Positions 1 through 5,970 of a stretch of 6,069 nucleotides of DNA are shown piece by piece. Under the pieces are notes generated by a model. The model saw only the letters and a program-made list of their open reading frames with translations. It was not told the origin of the DNA and searched no databases. The position numbers and the translations under genes were made by a program. The stretch's first letter is position 1. Every line of letters starts with the position of its first letter. This DNA comes from Gammaproteobacteria bacterium (lineage in GTDB: Bacteria; Pseudomonadota; Gammaproteobacteria; Arenicellales; JAOTYS01), in NCBI GenBank assembly GCA_029861795.1, contig JAOTYS010000292.1:1-6069 (forward strand), given 5' to 3'.

Positions 1-211
1 AATGTTCTTTGGCCGCTTTCTCGTCACTGAAAATTTCGAAAAAATAGAATTTGTTCGGATTCAACTCGTCAACAAGCATTTGAAACTGGAATACCCCGGG
101 TTCTTCGCCGATGACCCCCTTCGCTTCGGTAATAATTGCATCAACGAAGGGCTCTCTACACTCGGGCTTCACATTAATGACCACCATAATGGAGTACATT
201 GAATCTGTCAT
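1..211 (-). CDS. ABM-domain (YgiN/LsrG-like) monooxygenase, N-terminal part, cut by window edge
   Basis: The minus strand is open from the ATG at 209-211 to the window edge, giving 70 residues with no stop. The protein has the antibiotic-biosynthesis-monooxygenase pattern: a first strand (SIMVVINVKPE, residues 7-17), a helix (residues 19-33), the turn EEPGVFQFQMLVDE (36-49), then PNKFYFFEIFSDEKAAKEH (52-70) with the usual strand and the start of the second helix. Family members are about 95-105 residues, so roughly 30 are missing beyond the edge. These are small cytoplasmic ferredoxin-like-fold proteins, often dimeric. Known relatives oxidise quinols (YgiN) or process phosphorylated autoinducer-2 (LsrG), and the exact substrate cannot be told here. 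The start is supported by GGGGAG at 219-224, seven bases upstream of the ATG. A second ATG at residue 5 is possible but less well spaced. The plus-strand open frame across this stretch is only its antisense shadow. Confidence 0.85.
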   Translation of the reverse strand, partial: MTDSMYSIMVVINVKPECREPFVDAIITEAKGVIGEEPGVFQFQMLVDELNPNKFYFFEIFSDEKAAKEH

Positions 212-244
212 TTGATTACTCCCCTCGTTTGAGGTAATTGATCA

Positions 245-254
245 CCATAGCGGA
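245..254 (+). repeat. CCATAGCGGA word, copy 1
   Basis: This is one of three exact copies of CCATAGCGGA in the window, all outside intact genes. The flank AGATACT just after it is shared with copy 2 at 3727-3736, allowing one extra base there. It lies in the leader/promoter region of the ABM gene. Confidence 0.45.
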
Positions 255-281
255 AGATACTCTAGTGAGTGGACTCATCAA
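254..281 (-). promoter_or_regulatory. Weak sigma70-type promoter candidate for the ABM gene
   Basis: On the minus strand a TTGATG hexamer (276-281) lies 16 bp upstream of TATCTT (254-259). Each matches the consensus at four of six bases. Transcription would start near 247 and give a leader of about 36 nt before the ABM start. The -10 box touches one copy of the repeated word CCATAGCGGA. This is pattern matching only. Confidence 0.3.
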
Positions 282-353
282 ATCGACGGACTTTGTCTGC
301 TTGGTATGTTGACTCCTCCTGTCTTCTCGAACCTACAATGTATACGCGCTTCG

Positions 354-368
354 GATCCTCTTAGGATC
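354..368. repeat. Small hairpin GATCCT-CTT-AGGATC
   Basis: Perfect 6-bp arms GATCCT (354-359) and AGGATC (363-368) surround a three-base loop. There is no T-run on either side, so a rho-independent terminator is not supported. It lies about 30 bp from the larger hairpin at 398-423. Confidence 0.4.
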
Positions 369-397
369 GCTGGACTTTAAGACCCGCAAAGCAGGTT

Positions 398-423
398 GTC
401 TGCTCTCCTCCCCGACAGCAGAC
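398..423. repeat. Hairpin with GTCTGCT / AGCAGAC arms and G-rich loop
   Basis: Perfect 7-bp arms, GTCTGCT (398-404) and AGCAGAC (417-423), enclose a 12-base loop. On the minus strand the loop reads GTCGGGGAGGAG. No U-tract follows. The plan (7-bp stem, 12-13-base purine/G-rich loop) matches the hairpin at 5062-5088, which has a different stem sequence, so the two may belong to one class of intergenic element. Confidence 0.5.
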
Positions 424-509
424 CTTTATGCTGAAGATGAGTGCCGCCGCTCACGGCCACGAACGGACGCTGAGCATATAACCAGCTCACGTCAACATTT
501 GGAGAGTCT

Positions 510-1394
510 TTAGGAAAGTTCGGAGGCTAAAAAGTCGAATACCATCCGAACTCGCCGGTTCGTTTTCAATTCGCGGTGTGCGACAAGCCACATAGCTGCA
601 GTTAGCGGTTCAAGGCTGGGTAGCGCTCGTTCAACCAACGGATCAGCGTCGCCAATAACTTCCGGCATTACCCCGATGCCGACTCCATGTTTGACAAGCT
701 CCCATTGGACTATCCGGTTTTCTGTCATTACCGGGAAGTTACGGGGCGTCAGCTTAAATCCACGTTCATTGAGCATGCTGATGAGACCGTCAGTATTATC
801 GAACGCAATAAAATCAGCCTTGTTGAGACCATCTGGTGATGTAGGTTTGCCAAGCTGGTGGAGATAACTTGTTGCGGCATAGAGATGTGCCACTACGTCG
901 CCCAACTTTTTAGCGATCAAATCAGGCTGAGTTGGCCGAAAGCCACGAATCGCTATGTCCGCCTCTCTTCGTTTCAGATCGCTTGCGCTATTCGACGCAA
1001 TAAGCTCGACGTCGATACCTGGCTCCATCCGTCGCAGCTTCTGAACTATTGGTGGTAGCACAAACACGGCCATGACTTCAGTAGCAGTGATGCAAATATT
1101 TCCCTCTATAGAATTCGACTGACCTGAGGCTGTTAGGGAGAGACGGCTCGCCGCATTGCCCATGGCTCGCACATGTTCAACTAATTCCAGCCCGCTAGGT
1201 GTTAAATTGAGACCTCTTCCGCCCCGCTCGAACAAAGCAACGCCCAATTCTTGTTCGAGTGCTGTCACCTGCCGTCCCAGGGTTGGTTGAGTCATGTCAA
1301 GAGCGCGCGCCGCGGCCGATAAAGAGCCCTCTTCAGCTGTAACGAGAAAGGCTCGGGCACGGTTCCAGTCAAATTTTACAGATCGCCAGTCCAT
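510..1394 (-). CDS. LysR-type transcriptional regulator
   Basis: This is a complete 294-residue LysR-type regulator, the normal family length. The winged helix-turn-helix occupies about residues 10-68, with the hallmark run EEGSLSAAARALDMTQPTLG (21-40) followed by LEQELGVALFERGGRG (46-61) and LTPSG (64-68). A linker helix (about 69-95) leads to the effector-binding domain (about 97-290), with VLPPIVQKLRRMEPGIDVEL (112-131) and READIAIR (143-150) typical of it. It is a cytoplasmic DNA-binding protein, and the family usually works as a tetramer bound upstream of a divergent target. The gene diverges from the DUF4386-hydrolase pair across 119 bp, so that pair is the expected target, together with its own promoter. 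The start at 1394 fits the family N-terminus, but no clear Shine-Dalgarno precedes it. The effector is unknown. Confidence 0.95.
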   Translation of the reverse strand: MDWRSVKFDWNRARAFLVTAEEGSLSAAARALDMTQPTLGRQVTALEQELGVALFERGGRGLNLTPSGLELVEHVRAMGNAASRLSLTASGQSNSIEGNICITATEVMAVFVLPPIVQKLRRMEPGIDVELIASNSASDLKRREADIAIRGFRPTQPDLIAKKLGDVVAHLYAATSYLHQLGKPTSPDGLNKADFIAFDNTDGLISMLNERGFKLTPRNFPVMTENRIVQWELVKHGVGIGVMPEVIGDADPLVERALPSLEPLTAAMWLVAHRELKTNRRVRMVFDFLASELS

Positions 1395-1437
1395 ACAAAT
1401 ATGTATATGTGAAATGCATAATTCGCCATTCTAACTC

Positions 1438-1458
1438 GATTCTTGTATTGATAGAATC
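1438..1458. promoter_or_regulatory. Dyad, candidate LysR-family operator
   Basis: Perfect 6-bp arms GATTCT (1438-1443) and AGAATC (1453-1458) are separated by nine bases. They lie in the divergent intergenic region, 44 bp from the regulator start and 56 bp from the DUF4386 start. LysR-family sites are interrupted dyads, usually with a T-N11-A core. Here off-centre T-N11-A spacings are present, but the symmetric pair at that spacing is C/G, so the match is imperfect. Position is the stronger argument. Confidence 0.4.
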
Positions 1459-1513
1459 TCCGCACTTTTAGTTAACGGATCGTGTCATCCAAAACCCGAT
1501 ACCAGGAAACCTT

Positions 1514-2251
1514 ATGCACAAAGCCTCCCTTTCAATTTCGCCCCGACAAGCCGCACTGATCGCTGGCTTGGGTTATCTTGCCGTATTTGTTTTCGTCACC
1601 CTCGCCAATTCACTTGCCCTCGAGAAAATTATTGTCGTCGGCGACGCGGCCACCACCGTCAACAACATCATGGCCTCCGAGCTGCTGTTTCGCCTAGGAA
1701 TCGCCGGGTGGTTGGTGGTGATTATGTGCGATGCATTAGTCGCTTGGGCACTCTATTTATTCTTGAAGCCCGTTAATAGCGACCTGGCGTTACTGGCAGC
1801 ATGGATGCGGTTGTTGTTTGTTGCAATGTTTGCTGCCGGGCTACTGCATCTTTTCCCTGTGCTGGAGATTTTAAGCGAAGCTGAACACGTGCAGGCATTC
1901 GAGCCAGACCAACTGGTCGCCCAGATCATGCCGTACCTGAGCGCGTACCAACATGGGGTGCATGTCTCATTTATGGCGTTTGGATTGCATATTCTCCTGG
2001 TCGGCTATCTGGTATTTAAATCGGGGGATATGCCCAGGATATTGGGAATTTTTCTGATGATAGCGGCGCTAGGCTATCAAATTGACAGTTTCGGTAATTT
2101 CCTCTCTTCAGCTTACGCGGCCAACGAGACCAACTTTATCATCTTCGTCGCTGTACCGGCCTTGGTTTCCGAGGCTTGGTGTATGCTGTGGTTGTTGGTA
2201 AAGGGAGGAAAAGTGCAAACGCCTTCGATCAACAACAAGGCACTATCTTAA
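1514..2251 (+). CDS. DUF4386 family integral membrane protein
   Basis: This is a complete 245-residue inner-membrane protein with the pattern of DUF4386, a family of unknown biochemical function. About six hydrophobic helices are visible, near residues 13-33, 57-84, 90-115, 147-168, 174-195 and 208-229. Typical family features are RQAALIAGLGYL at the first helix, VVGDAATTVNNI (41-52) in the first loop, LLFRLGIAGW (57-66), ALYLFLKPV (79-87) and AAWMRLLF (95-102). The start is supported by AGGA at 1504-1507, six bases before the ATG. It is the first gene of a likely two-gene operon with the hydrolase, which begins 35 bp after its stop, and it lies opposite the LysR-type gene. No catalytic residues can be named, and a role as a small transporter, sensor or membrane partner of the hydrolase would be guesswork. 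Confidence 0.9.
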   Translation: MHKASLSISPRQAALIAGLGYLAVFVFVTLANSLALEKIIVVGDAATTVNNIMASELLFRLGIAGWLVVIMCDALVAWALYLFLKPVNSDLALLAAWMRLLFVAMFAAGLLHLFPVLEILSEAEHVQAFEPDQLVAQIMPYLSAYQHGVHVSFMAFGLHILLVGYLVFKSGDMPRILGIFLMIAALGYQIDSFGNFLSSAYAANETNFIIFVAVPALVSEAWCMLWLLVKGGKVQTPSINNKALS

Positions 2252-2273
2252 GGATCAACTTGGCGCGCACAGC

Positions 2274-2278
2274 GGGAG
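2274..2278 (+). promoter_or_regulatory. Ribosome binding site that sets the hydrolase start
   Basis: GGGAG lies eight bases upstream of the ATG at 2287. It favours that start over the in-frame ATG at 2176, which would overlap the DUF4386 gene by 76 bp and add 37 residues in front of the signal peptide. Confidence 0.65.
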
Positions 2279-2286
2279 AATACGAT

Positions 2287-3363
2287 ATGCACATTCCCAG
2301 ATTCGGCGTTCAGCAGATATCGTTGTGGCATCAATGCCGCTTGTGTGCAATGGCCATGGTGATGCTCATTGGTATAGACGCAAACGCTTCGGAGCGCGAA
2401 TTCGGTGTGGGCTTTTCCATATTATCTACCGCTGACCCGATGGGCGGGCAAATGCATTACGCGCTTTGGTACCCAACCAACGTACCGAACGGCACTGTCA
2501 AAGCAGGTCCATTCGAATTTCCGGGCACCCAGGAGGCCAAACCAGCCGTTGGACAATTCGGATTGGTGATACTGTCCCACGGCTCGGGTGGCTCTCCCCT
2601 AGGGCACTGGGACACCGCCATCGCTTTGGTCAAGGCGGGTTTCATCGCCGCAGGTCCGCTGCATCCTCGGAACAACATCCGCGATGACATCGGCGACGAT
2701 CAGCGCATCGTCTTGGATGGTCGTCCCCGTCAGCTCTCCGCCGTCATCGACGCACTTCTTTCGCAGCAGGCCTGGTCGAGCCGAATCGACACAAGCAAGA
2801 TCGCTGCGTTCGGCTTTTCGGCCGGCGGCTATACGGTCCTTGCAGCCCTAGGTGCGGAACCGGATTTCTCCCGAACCCTTGACCACTGTGAGCTGCACGC
2901 CGAAGACGATCCATACTGCCGAATCATCAACGCCTTGGAAAGCGAGAAGCGCGCGGTGCGGGCCAGAGCCTATGCCGAACCAGCGCAACGATTACATGAT
3001 GGCAGGCTTTGTGCGGCAGTGATAGCCGATCCCTTCACCGCGCCCTTTTCCGATGCGTCTCTGAAGGCAATGCCACCTGCGAGGCTGCTGATCTTTCGGC
3101 CAGAAGTGGAAGATGTGCTCAATGCGGAGTTCCACGCCTCGCGAGTGATCCATCTACTAAAGCAACGCGACGACTTTCCCGACCCCCGGGATATCCTCGT
3201 GCCCAAGGCGAGCCACTTAAGCTTTATTGTTCCCCTTCCCGAATCCGTCGGGAGGAGTCTTGCCGGTCCTGAGGGGTTCGATCGCGTCGTCTTTCACGAA
3301 GAGATGAACAGCACCATCGTGGCGTTTTTCAAGCAGGCCCTCTCAGATTGCGTGCAAAACTAA
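2287..3363 (+). CDS. Exported alpha/beta hydrolase, predicted dienelactone-hydrolase-like
   Basis: The protein has 358 residues from the chosen start. The N-terminus looks like a Sec signal peptide: basic residues, a hydrophobic core CAMAMVMLIGI (20-30) and a likely cleavage after ANA (32-34), so the mature enzyme is probably periplasmic or secreted. The alpha/beta-hydrolase core follows: LVILSHGSGGS (93-103) carries the oxyanion-side SHGSGG motif, and AAFGFSAGGYT (173-183) is the nucleophile elbow with Ser178. KASHLSFI (307-314) supplies the probable catalytic His310, and the acid may be Asp248 (IADPF) or a residue near 273-276. The arrangement resembles COG4188 (predicted dienelactone hydrolases), whose members cleave ester or lactone substrates. 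The real substrate is unknown. It follows the DUF4386 gene by 35 bp and is probably co-transcribed and controlled by the divergent LysR protein. Cys201, Cys211 and Cys242 could form a disulfide after export. Confidence 0.88.
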   Translation: MHIPRFGVQQISLWHQCRLCAMAMVMLIGIDANASEREFGVGFSILSTADPMGGQMHYALWYPTNVPNGTVKAGPFEFPGTQEAKPAVGQFGLVILSHGSGGSPLGHWDTAIALVKAGFIAAGPLHPRNNIRDDIGDDQRIVLDGRPRQLSAVIDALLSQQAWSSRIDTSKIAAFGFSAGGYTVLAALGAEPDFSRTLDHCELHAEDDPYCRIINALESEKRAVRARAYAEPAQRLHDGRLCAAVIADPFTAPFSDASLKAMPPARLLIFRPEVEDVLNAEFHASRVIHLLKQRDDFPDPRDILVPKASHLSFIVPLPESVGRSLAGPEGFDRVVFHEEMNSTIVAFFKQALSDCVQN

Positions 3364-3686
3364 ACCATTCTTGTTGAATTGGATAGTCAAGGGGCCCTCA
3401 AGCCCTGGGTCCAGATTTAGATTAAGGGATCCAAACACCGATTCTCGATAATATTCGCCGCTAAGCCTCGTCTTGTCCGATTTGGGCAATTGGTGAGGGT
3501 CTGTTTCGGGTCGAACCCGGATGTACGTACAAAGCAGTATGGATTCTGCAATACACCGCATAGCAGACCCTCGTCTAATGAGAGCGGACTGCCGAAATCG
3601 GCCATGACCCGACACTCATAATTCATATATCTTTCGTTTGGAGTGTCTGGCCTACCCTCCGTTGCCGTCATTCGCTATTTTTGCGA

Positions 3687-3700
3687 CGTTGTAAACAACG
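3687..3700. repeat. 14-bp palindrome CGTTGT-AA-ACAACG
   Basis: Perfect 6-bp arms flank two central bases. Allowing one bulged G on the right, the stem extends to GACGTTGT/ACAAC-GTC (3685-3703). It could be a protein-binding site or part of a transcript-end structure. On the minus strand it is followed by GCAAAAAT, too short an A/T run to call a terminator. Confidence 0.4.
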
Positions 3701-3726
3701 GTCTGAATGGTACTTCCGTAGAGTGC

Positions 3727-3736
3727 CCATAGCGGA
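3727..3736 (+). repeat. CCATAGCGGA word, copy 2
   Basis: The second exact copy is followed by CAGATACT, close to the AGATACT after copy 1. It lies about 104 bp beyond the stop of the oxidoreductase gene, in non-coding DNA. Confidence 0.45.
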
Positions 3737-3795
3737 CAGATACTAAGACATTATCGAATCTAAATTCGACTGCTCCGTGCCTGCAATCGAACGCG

Positions 3796-3813
3796 TGCAA
3801 CATATTCGTTGCA
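3796..3813. repeat. Hairpin TGCAAC-ATATTC-GTTGCA downstream of the oxidoreductase
   Basis: Perfect 6-bp arms and a six-base loop lie 27 bp past the stop codon of the minus-strand oxidoreductase. The position suits a transcript-end or mRNA-stabilising hairpin, but no U-tract follows on the minus strand, so it is not a standard intrinsic terminator. Confidence 0.35.
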
Positions 3814-3839
3814 GACCTTATGGAACATTTTATCCTGGT

Positions 3840-4817
3840 TTAGATAATCACTACGAGTTTACCTACCGCATCGTTTGCGCCCATAACTCGATGGGCTTCT
3901 GGTAGCTCAATGAAGGAAAAAGTTCTATAGATATTTGGTTGATACCGTTTTTCCGTAACCCGCTGAGCAATTGTCGCCATTCGCTTATCATCTTTAGGAG
4001 AGGATACTAGATCAGAGCGGGTAAACGAGACTTTAATATTATTTGGGATACTGGGCTTACCGGAATCACCCCATGATTCAGCCAGTTCCCCAACGCGCCC
4101 CAGCTGCCCGCCGTTCGGCATGCAAGCACAGGAGAGCTCGATTGAAGCTTTCGAACCCACGTTTTCCACGACGACACTAACTCCGGAAAAGGCTTTGATG
4201 ATTCGATGCGGCAGGTCATCACCATCGAGGACAGCATGAACTCCGCTTGCTTCCAGGGCCTCCAGCTTATTGGGATTTCGCGTCGTTGAAATAACCGCAC
4301 ATCCAATATCCCGAGCTATGCTTGAACAGGCCATTCCAAGCGCCGATGTGCTCCCTCGAATCAACACCAATTCACCGGTTTTTATCCGTAGAGATTCCAT
4401 ACAAACCCCAAACGCTGTGTTATAAGTTTCGGGGATAGCGCCCCAAGTCCCCCAATCTTGATCTCCCCCCAATTGAAATACCTGTGATCGCGGGACTATG
4501 GTATGGGTAGCATAACTACCGTCGATTGAGCGCCCCATACCTCCCATGAGCGCCATAACCCTGTCACCTTGGGCTAAGTCCGTGCCTCCCCCATCAATGA
4601 CCTCTCCCACACACTCCAATCCCAGTACCCGCGGAAAGGAAAAATCCGGTGAGGACAAACCCTTCCTTGAGAAATATTCCGAGCGATTGAGACCGAATGC
4701 CTTTACGAGAATGACAACATGATTAGCTCGCGGTGCGGGTATGGGACGTTTCACCAGTTTAAATAAGTCCCATTCACCCGGTCCATCGAGAACATGGGCT
4801 TCCATTTTATTACTCAT
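3840..4817 (-). CDS. MDR-superfamily zinc-free quinone-oxidoreductase-type protein
   Basis: This is a complete 325-residue medium-chain dehydrogenase/reductase of the quinone-oxidoreductase group, the usual family length. The GroES-like catalytic domain shows FGLNRSEYFSRKG (41-53), VLGLECVGEVIDGG (64-77), GDRVMAL (84-90) and the GSYATH loop (100-105). The Rossmann domain begins around 148 with LVLIRGSTSALGMACSSIA (150-168), matching the glycine-rich nucleotide site of NADPH-dependent relatives, and STTRN (177-181) sits where the cofactor phosphate is read. The C-terminus returns to the catalytic domain with EAHRVMGANDAVGKLVV (307-323). No cysteine cluster for structural zinc is present. Relatives reduce quinones or alpha,beta-unsaturated carbonyls with NADPH in the cytoplasm. 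The true substrate is unknown. The ATG at 4817 gives the longest protein, but the ATG at 4805 (residue 5) matches the usual family start better. Neither has a good ribosome binding site. Confidence 0.9.
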   Translation of the reverse strand: MSNKMEAHVLDGPGEWDLFKLVKRPIPAPRANHVVILVKAFGLNRSEYFSRKGLSSPDFSFPRVLGLECVGEVIDGGGTDLAQGDRVMALMGGMGRSIDGSYATHTIVPRSQVFQLGGDQDWGTWGAIPETYNTAFGVCMESLRIKTGELVLIRGSTSALGMACSSIARDIGCAVISTTRNPNKLEALEASGVHAVLDGDDLPHRIIKAFSGVSVVVENVGSKASIELSCACMPNGGQLGRVGELAESWGDSGKPSIPNNIKVSFTRSDLVSSPKDDKRMATIAQRVTEKRYQPNIYRTFSFIELPEAHRVMGANDAVGKLVVII

Positions 4818-4902
4818 AGTCAGTGTAAAATAGTTCTTGCTCGGTTCTACCCAGGCAACAGTTTAACGCGAAACATCAAGTGTCATTGGGCCGCTATATC
4901 TC

Positions 4903-4914
4903 GCGCTGCAGCGC
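4903..4914. repeat. 12-bp perfect palindrome GCGCTGCAGCGC
   Basis: This is an uninterrupted self-complementary 12-mer about 90-100 bp upstream of the oxidoreductase start. It may be an operator or the tip of a larger fold. By itself it does not show a function. Confidence 0.4.
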
Positions 4915-5061
4915 TCATTCGGGTGTTGGTGTTGTGGAAAACCGTTTTGGGTCCGATCAGATTTTGGGTTTGATTACTTTAAACTTCCGCTTCGAGTATT
5001 GAGTACGCGTTCGACCGAATGCTCGGATCGATTTAATTTGAATTTTATAACGCCGTTGGGT

Positions 5062-5088
5062 ACGTCCGCTATGGAGGGGATCGGACGT
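5062..5088. repeat. Hairpin with ACGTCCG / CGGACGT arms and G-rich loop
   Basis: Perfect 7-bp arms (5062-5068 and 5082-5088) enclose a 13-base loop, CTATGGAGGGGAT. The left arm and loop contain CCATAGCGGA in reverse. It lies within 11 bp of the last stop in the MetX remnant, where homology to that gene ends. No T-run follows on either strand. Confidence 0.5.
5065..5074 (-). repeat. CCATAGCGGA word, copy 3 (minus strand)
   Basis: The third exact copy is in the opposite orientation to copies 1 and 2 and is embedded in the left arm and loop of the 5062-5088 hairpin. The following bases (CGTACCC) do not match the flank shared by copies 1 and 2. Confidence 0.4.
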
Positions 5089-5098
5089 TTACCCATGT

Positions 5099-5970
5099 TT
5101 ACTGCGTCCGGCGGTTGCTTGCGGGGAACCATTCGTTCGTGTCAGCAAGAATGTAAAAGAGTCTTGCACGAATTTTGTGAAATTCTTCTTCTACATTGAA
5201 GCTCGCCACCGCCTTTTGTGTGGCAACCAGGCTGTTGGCATCAAATTCACGAGCTGTCTCCCATAATACGGCCTCACGCGTTTCTTTGTCGCTAATGTTG
5301 TTGAGTTTTTCCTCAAATCACTAACTCTTCAGCGTATCTACCCGTAGTTTAGTCAGCGCCTTTTCTATTCCTCCTTTGGCATAGTAGTCTCCATCGTTCC
5401 AGTTCGAGTCCTTCGATAAATCGTCAACTAGCGCTGCAGCAGTCGTTGCACTATCGAACAGATCTTTGGGTGCTGTATCCATAGCAATGATACCGCTCAT
5501 GTAATGTGGAAAAGTGACTGCCCATTGAAACGCCTGGAAACCTCCCAGTGACGCACCAGCAACAGCGACCAACTTTTCAATTCCCAAGGAATGCAGCATT
5601 AAGTATTGTGCCCTGACAATATCTTCGAAATTGAATGATGGGAAACATGTGCCGTAGGACTTCCCTGTAGCAGGATCGGTAGACGAGGGCCCAGTGGAAC
5701 CGTAACAGGAACCCAAAGCATTCGAGAAGACAATGCAATAGCGGTTTGTGTTAAATACCTTCTGTGGAGCGATTACCTCGCTCCACCACCCGTGGCGACG
5801 GTCAGAAGTAGTCTCGCCCGCAGCGTGATGACTGCTGGTGATACCGTGAGTGACAAGAATGACGTTGTTTTTGTCAGAAGTCATTTCACCATAGCATTCA
5901 TAGGCTATTTCCAGATCAGTCAGCACAGCGCCGCTTGTCAGTTAAAATCACGTGAGCGAAAAATGGGCAT
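5099..5970 (-). pseudogene. Decayed MetX-like (homoserine O-acetyltransferase family) gene
   Basis: The longest intact piece (5321-5926, GTG start, 201 residues) is clearly of the MetX-like alpha/beta-hydrolase family: LEIAYECYGE (5-14), VILVTHGITSSHH (22-34), NALGSCYGSTGPSS (69-82), FEDIVRAQ (100-107) and nucleophile elbow GASLGGFQ (124-131) with Ser126. Three lesions surround it. Upstream, the ATG at 5970 opens MPIFRSRDFN, which joins LTSGAVLTDLEIAYE if one base is restored between 5940 and 5941. Downstream, TAG TGA (5323-5318) interrupts the frame, which then continues in phase for 67 codons of family-like protein, including EFDANSLV and a FYILADTNEWFP stretch where the catalytic Asp is expected. 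Finally homology ends near 5117 and the frame stops at 5099-5101, so the C-terminus with the catalytic His is missing. Full-length relatives are about 340-380 residues. Wild-type MetX acetylates homoserine for methionine synthesis, though many relatives are general acyltransferases or hydrolases. A working product is unlikely. Confidence 0.85.

Larger units (their letters stand above)
212..509. other. Intergenic region between the lysR-type gene and the ABM gene
   Basis: These 298 bp separate two minus-strand genes. I see no coding region with a plausible start, ribosome binding site and recognisable protein. The region holds the ABM ribosome binding site, a weak promoter candidate, one CCATAGCGGA word and two hairpins (354-368 and 398-423). 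Its length makes co-transcription of the regulator and the ABM gene doubtful. No U-tract terminator was found after the regulator. Confidence 0.6.
3364..3839. other. Long intergenic region between convergent genes
   Basis: This 476-bp gap lies between the hydrolase stop and the stop of the minus-strand oxidoreductase. Two overlapping minus-strand frames of 84-90 codons (within 3343-3671) have no recognisable domain or good ribosome binding site, and their composition looks non-coding. Visible structure is limited to a GC-rich inverted stretch near 3391-3409, a near-palindrome at 3507-3519, a 14-bp palindrome at 3687-3700, one CCATAGCGGA word at 3727-3736 and a weak hairpin at 3796-3813. I found no hairpin followed by a T-run for either convergent gene. 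Confidence 0.6.
4818..5098. other. Intergenic region upstream of the oxidoreductase, beyond the MetX remnant
   Basis: These 281 bp hold no recognisable gene. A short plus-strand frame entering at 4999 runs antisense through the MetX remnant and has no domain. The stretch contains a GTTTAAC heptamer at 4861, a 12-bp palindrome (4903-4914), a CGCGTT word at 5006-5011 able to pair with AACGCG at 4865-4870, and a 7-bp-stem hairpin (5062-5088). It should carry the oxidoreductase promoter, but no convincing -35/-10 pair is visible. Confidence 0.55.

Noticed and set aside
2176..2286. Upstream extension of the hydrolase to an ATG inside the DUF4386 gene
   Set aside because: It overlaps the DUF4386 gene by 76 bp and puts 37 non-family residues in front of a clear signal peptide. 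The ATG at 2287 has a good GGGAG ribosome binding site.
3391..3409. GC-rich GGGGCCCT...AGCCCTGGG as an intrinsic terminator for the hydrolase
   Set aside because: The stem is only about four consecutive pairs and no T-run follows.
3507..3519. CGGGT-CGA-ACCCG, resembling a tRNA T-arm
   Set aside because: The stem and loop lengths do not fit a T-arm, and no acceptor, D or anticodon arms are found around it on either strand.
3343..3671. Two overlapping minus-strand frames of 84-90 codons as small genes
   Set aside because: No recognisable domain, no convincing ribosome binding site and non-coding-like composition. One also runs into the 3' end of the hydrolase.
4999..5199. Plus-strand 66-codon frame
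   Set aside because: It runs antisense through the 3' part of the MetX remnant, which has clear family similarity on the other strand, and shows no domain itself.
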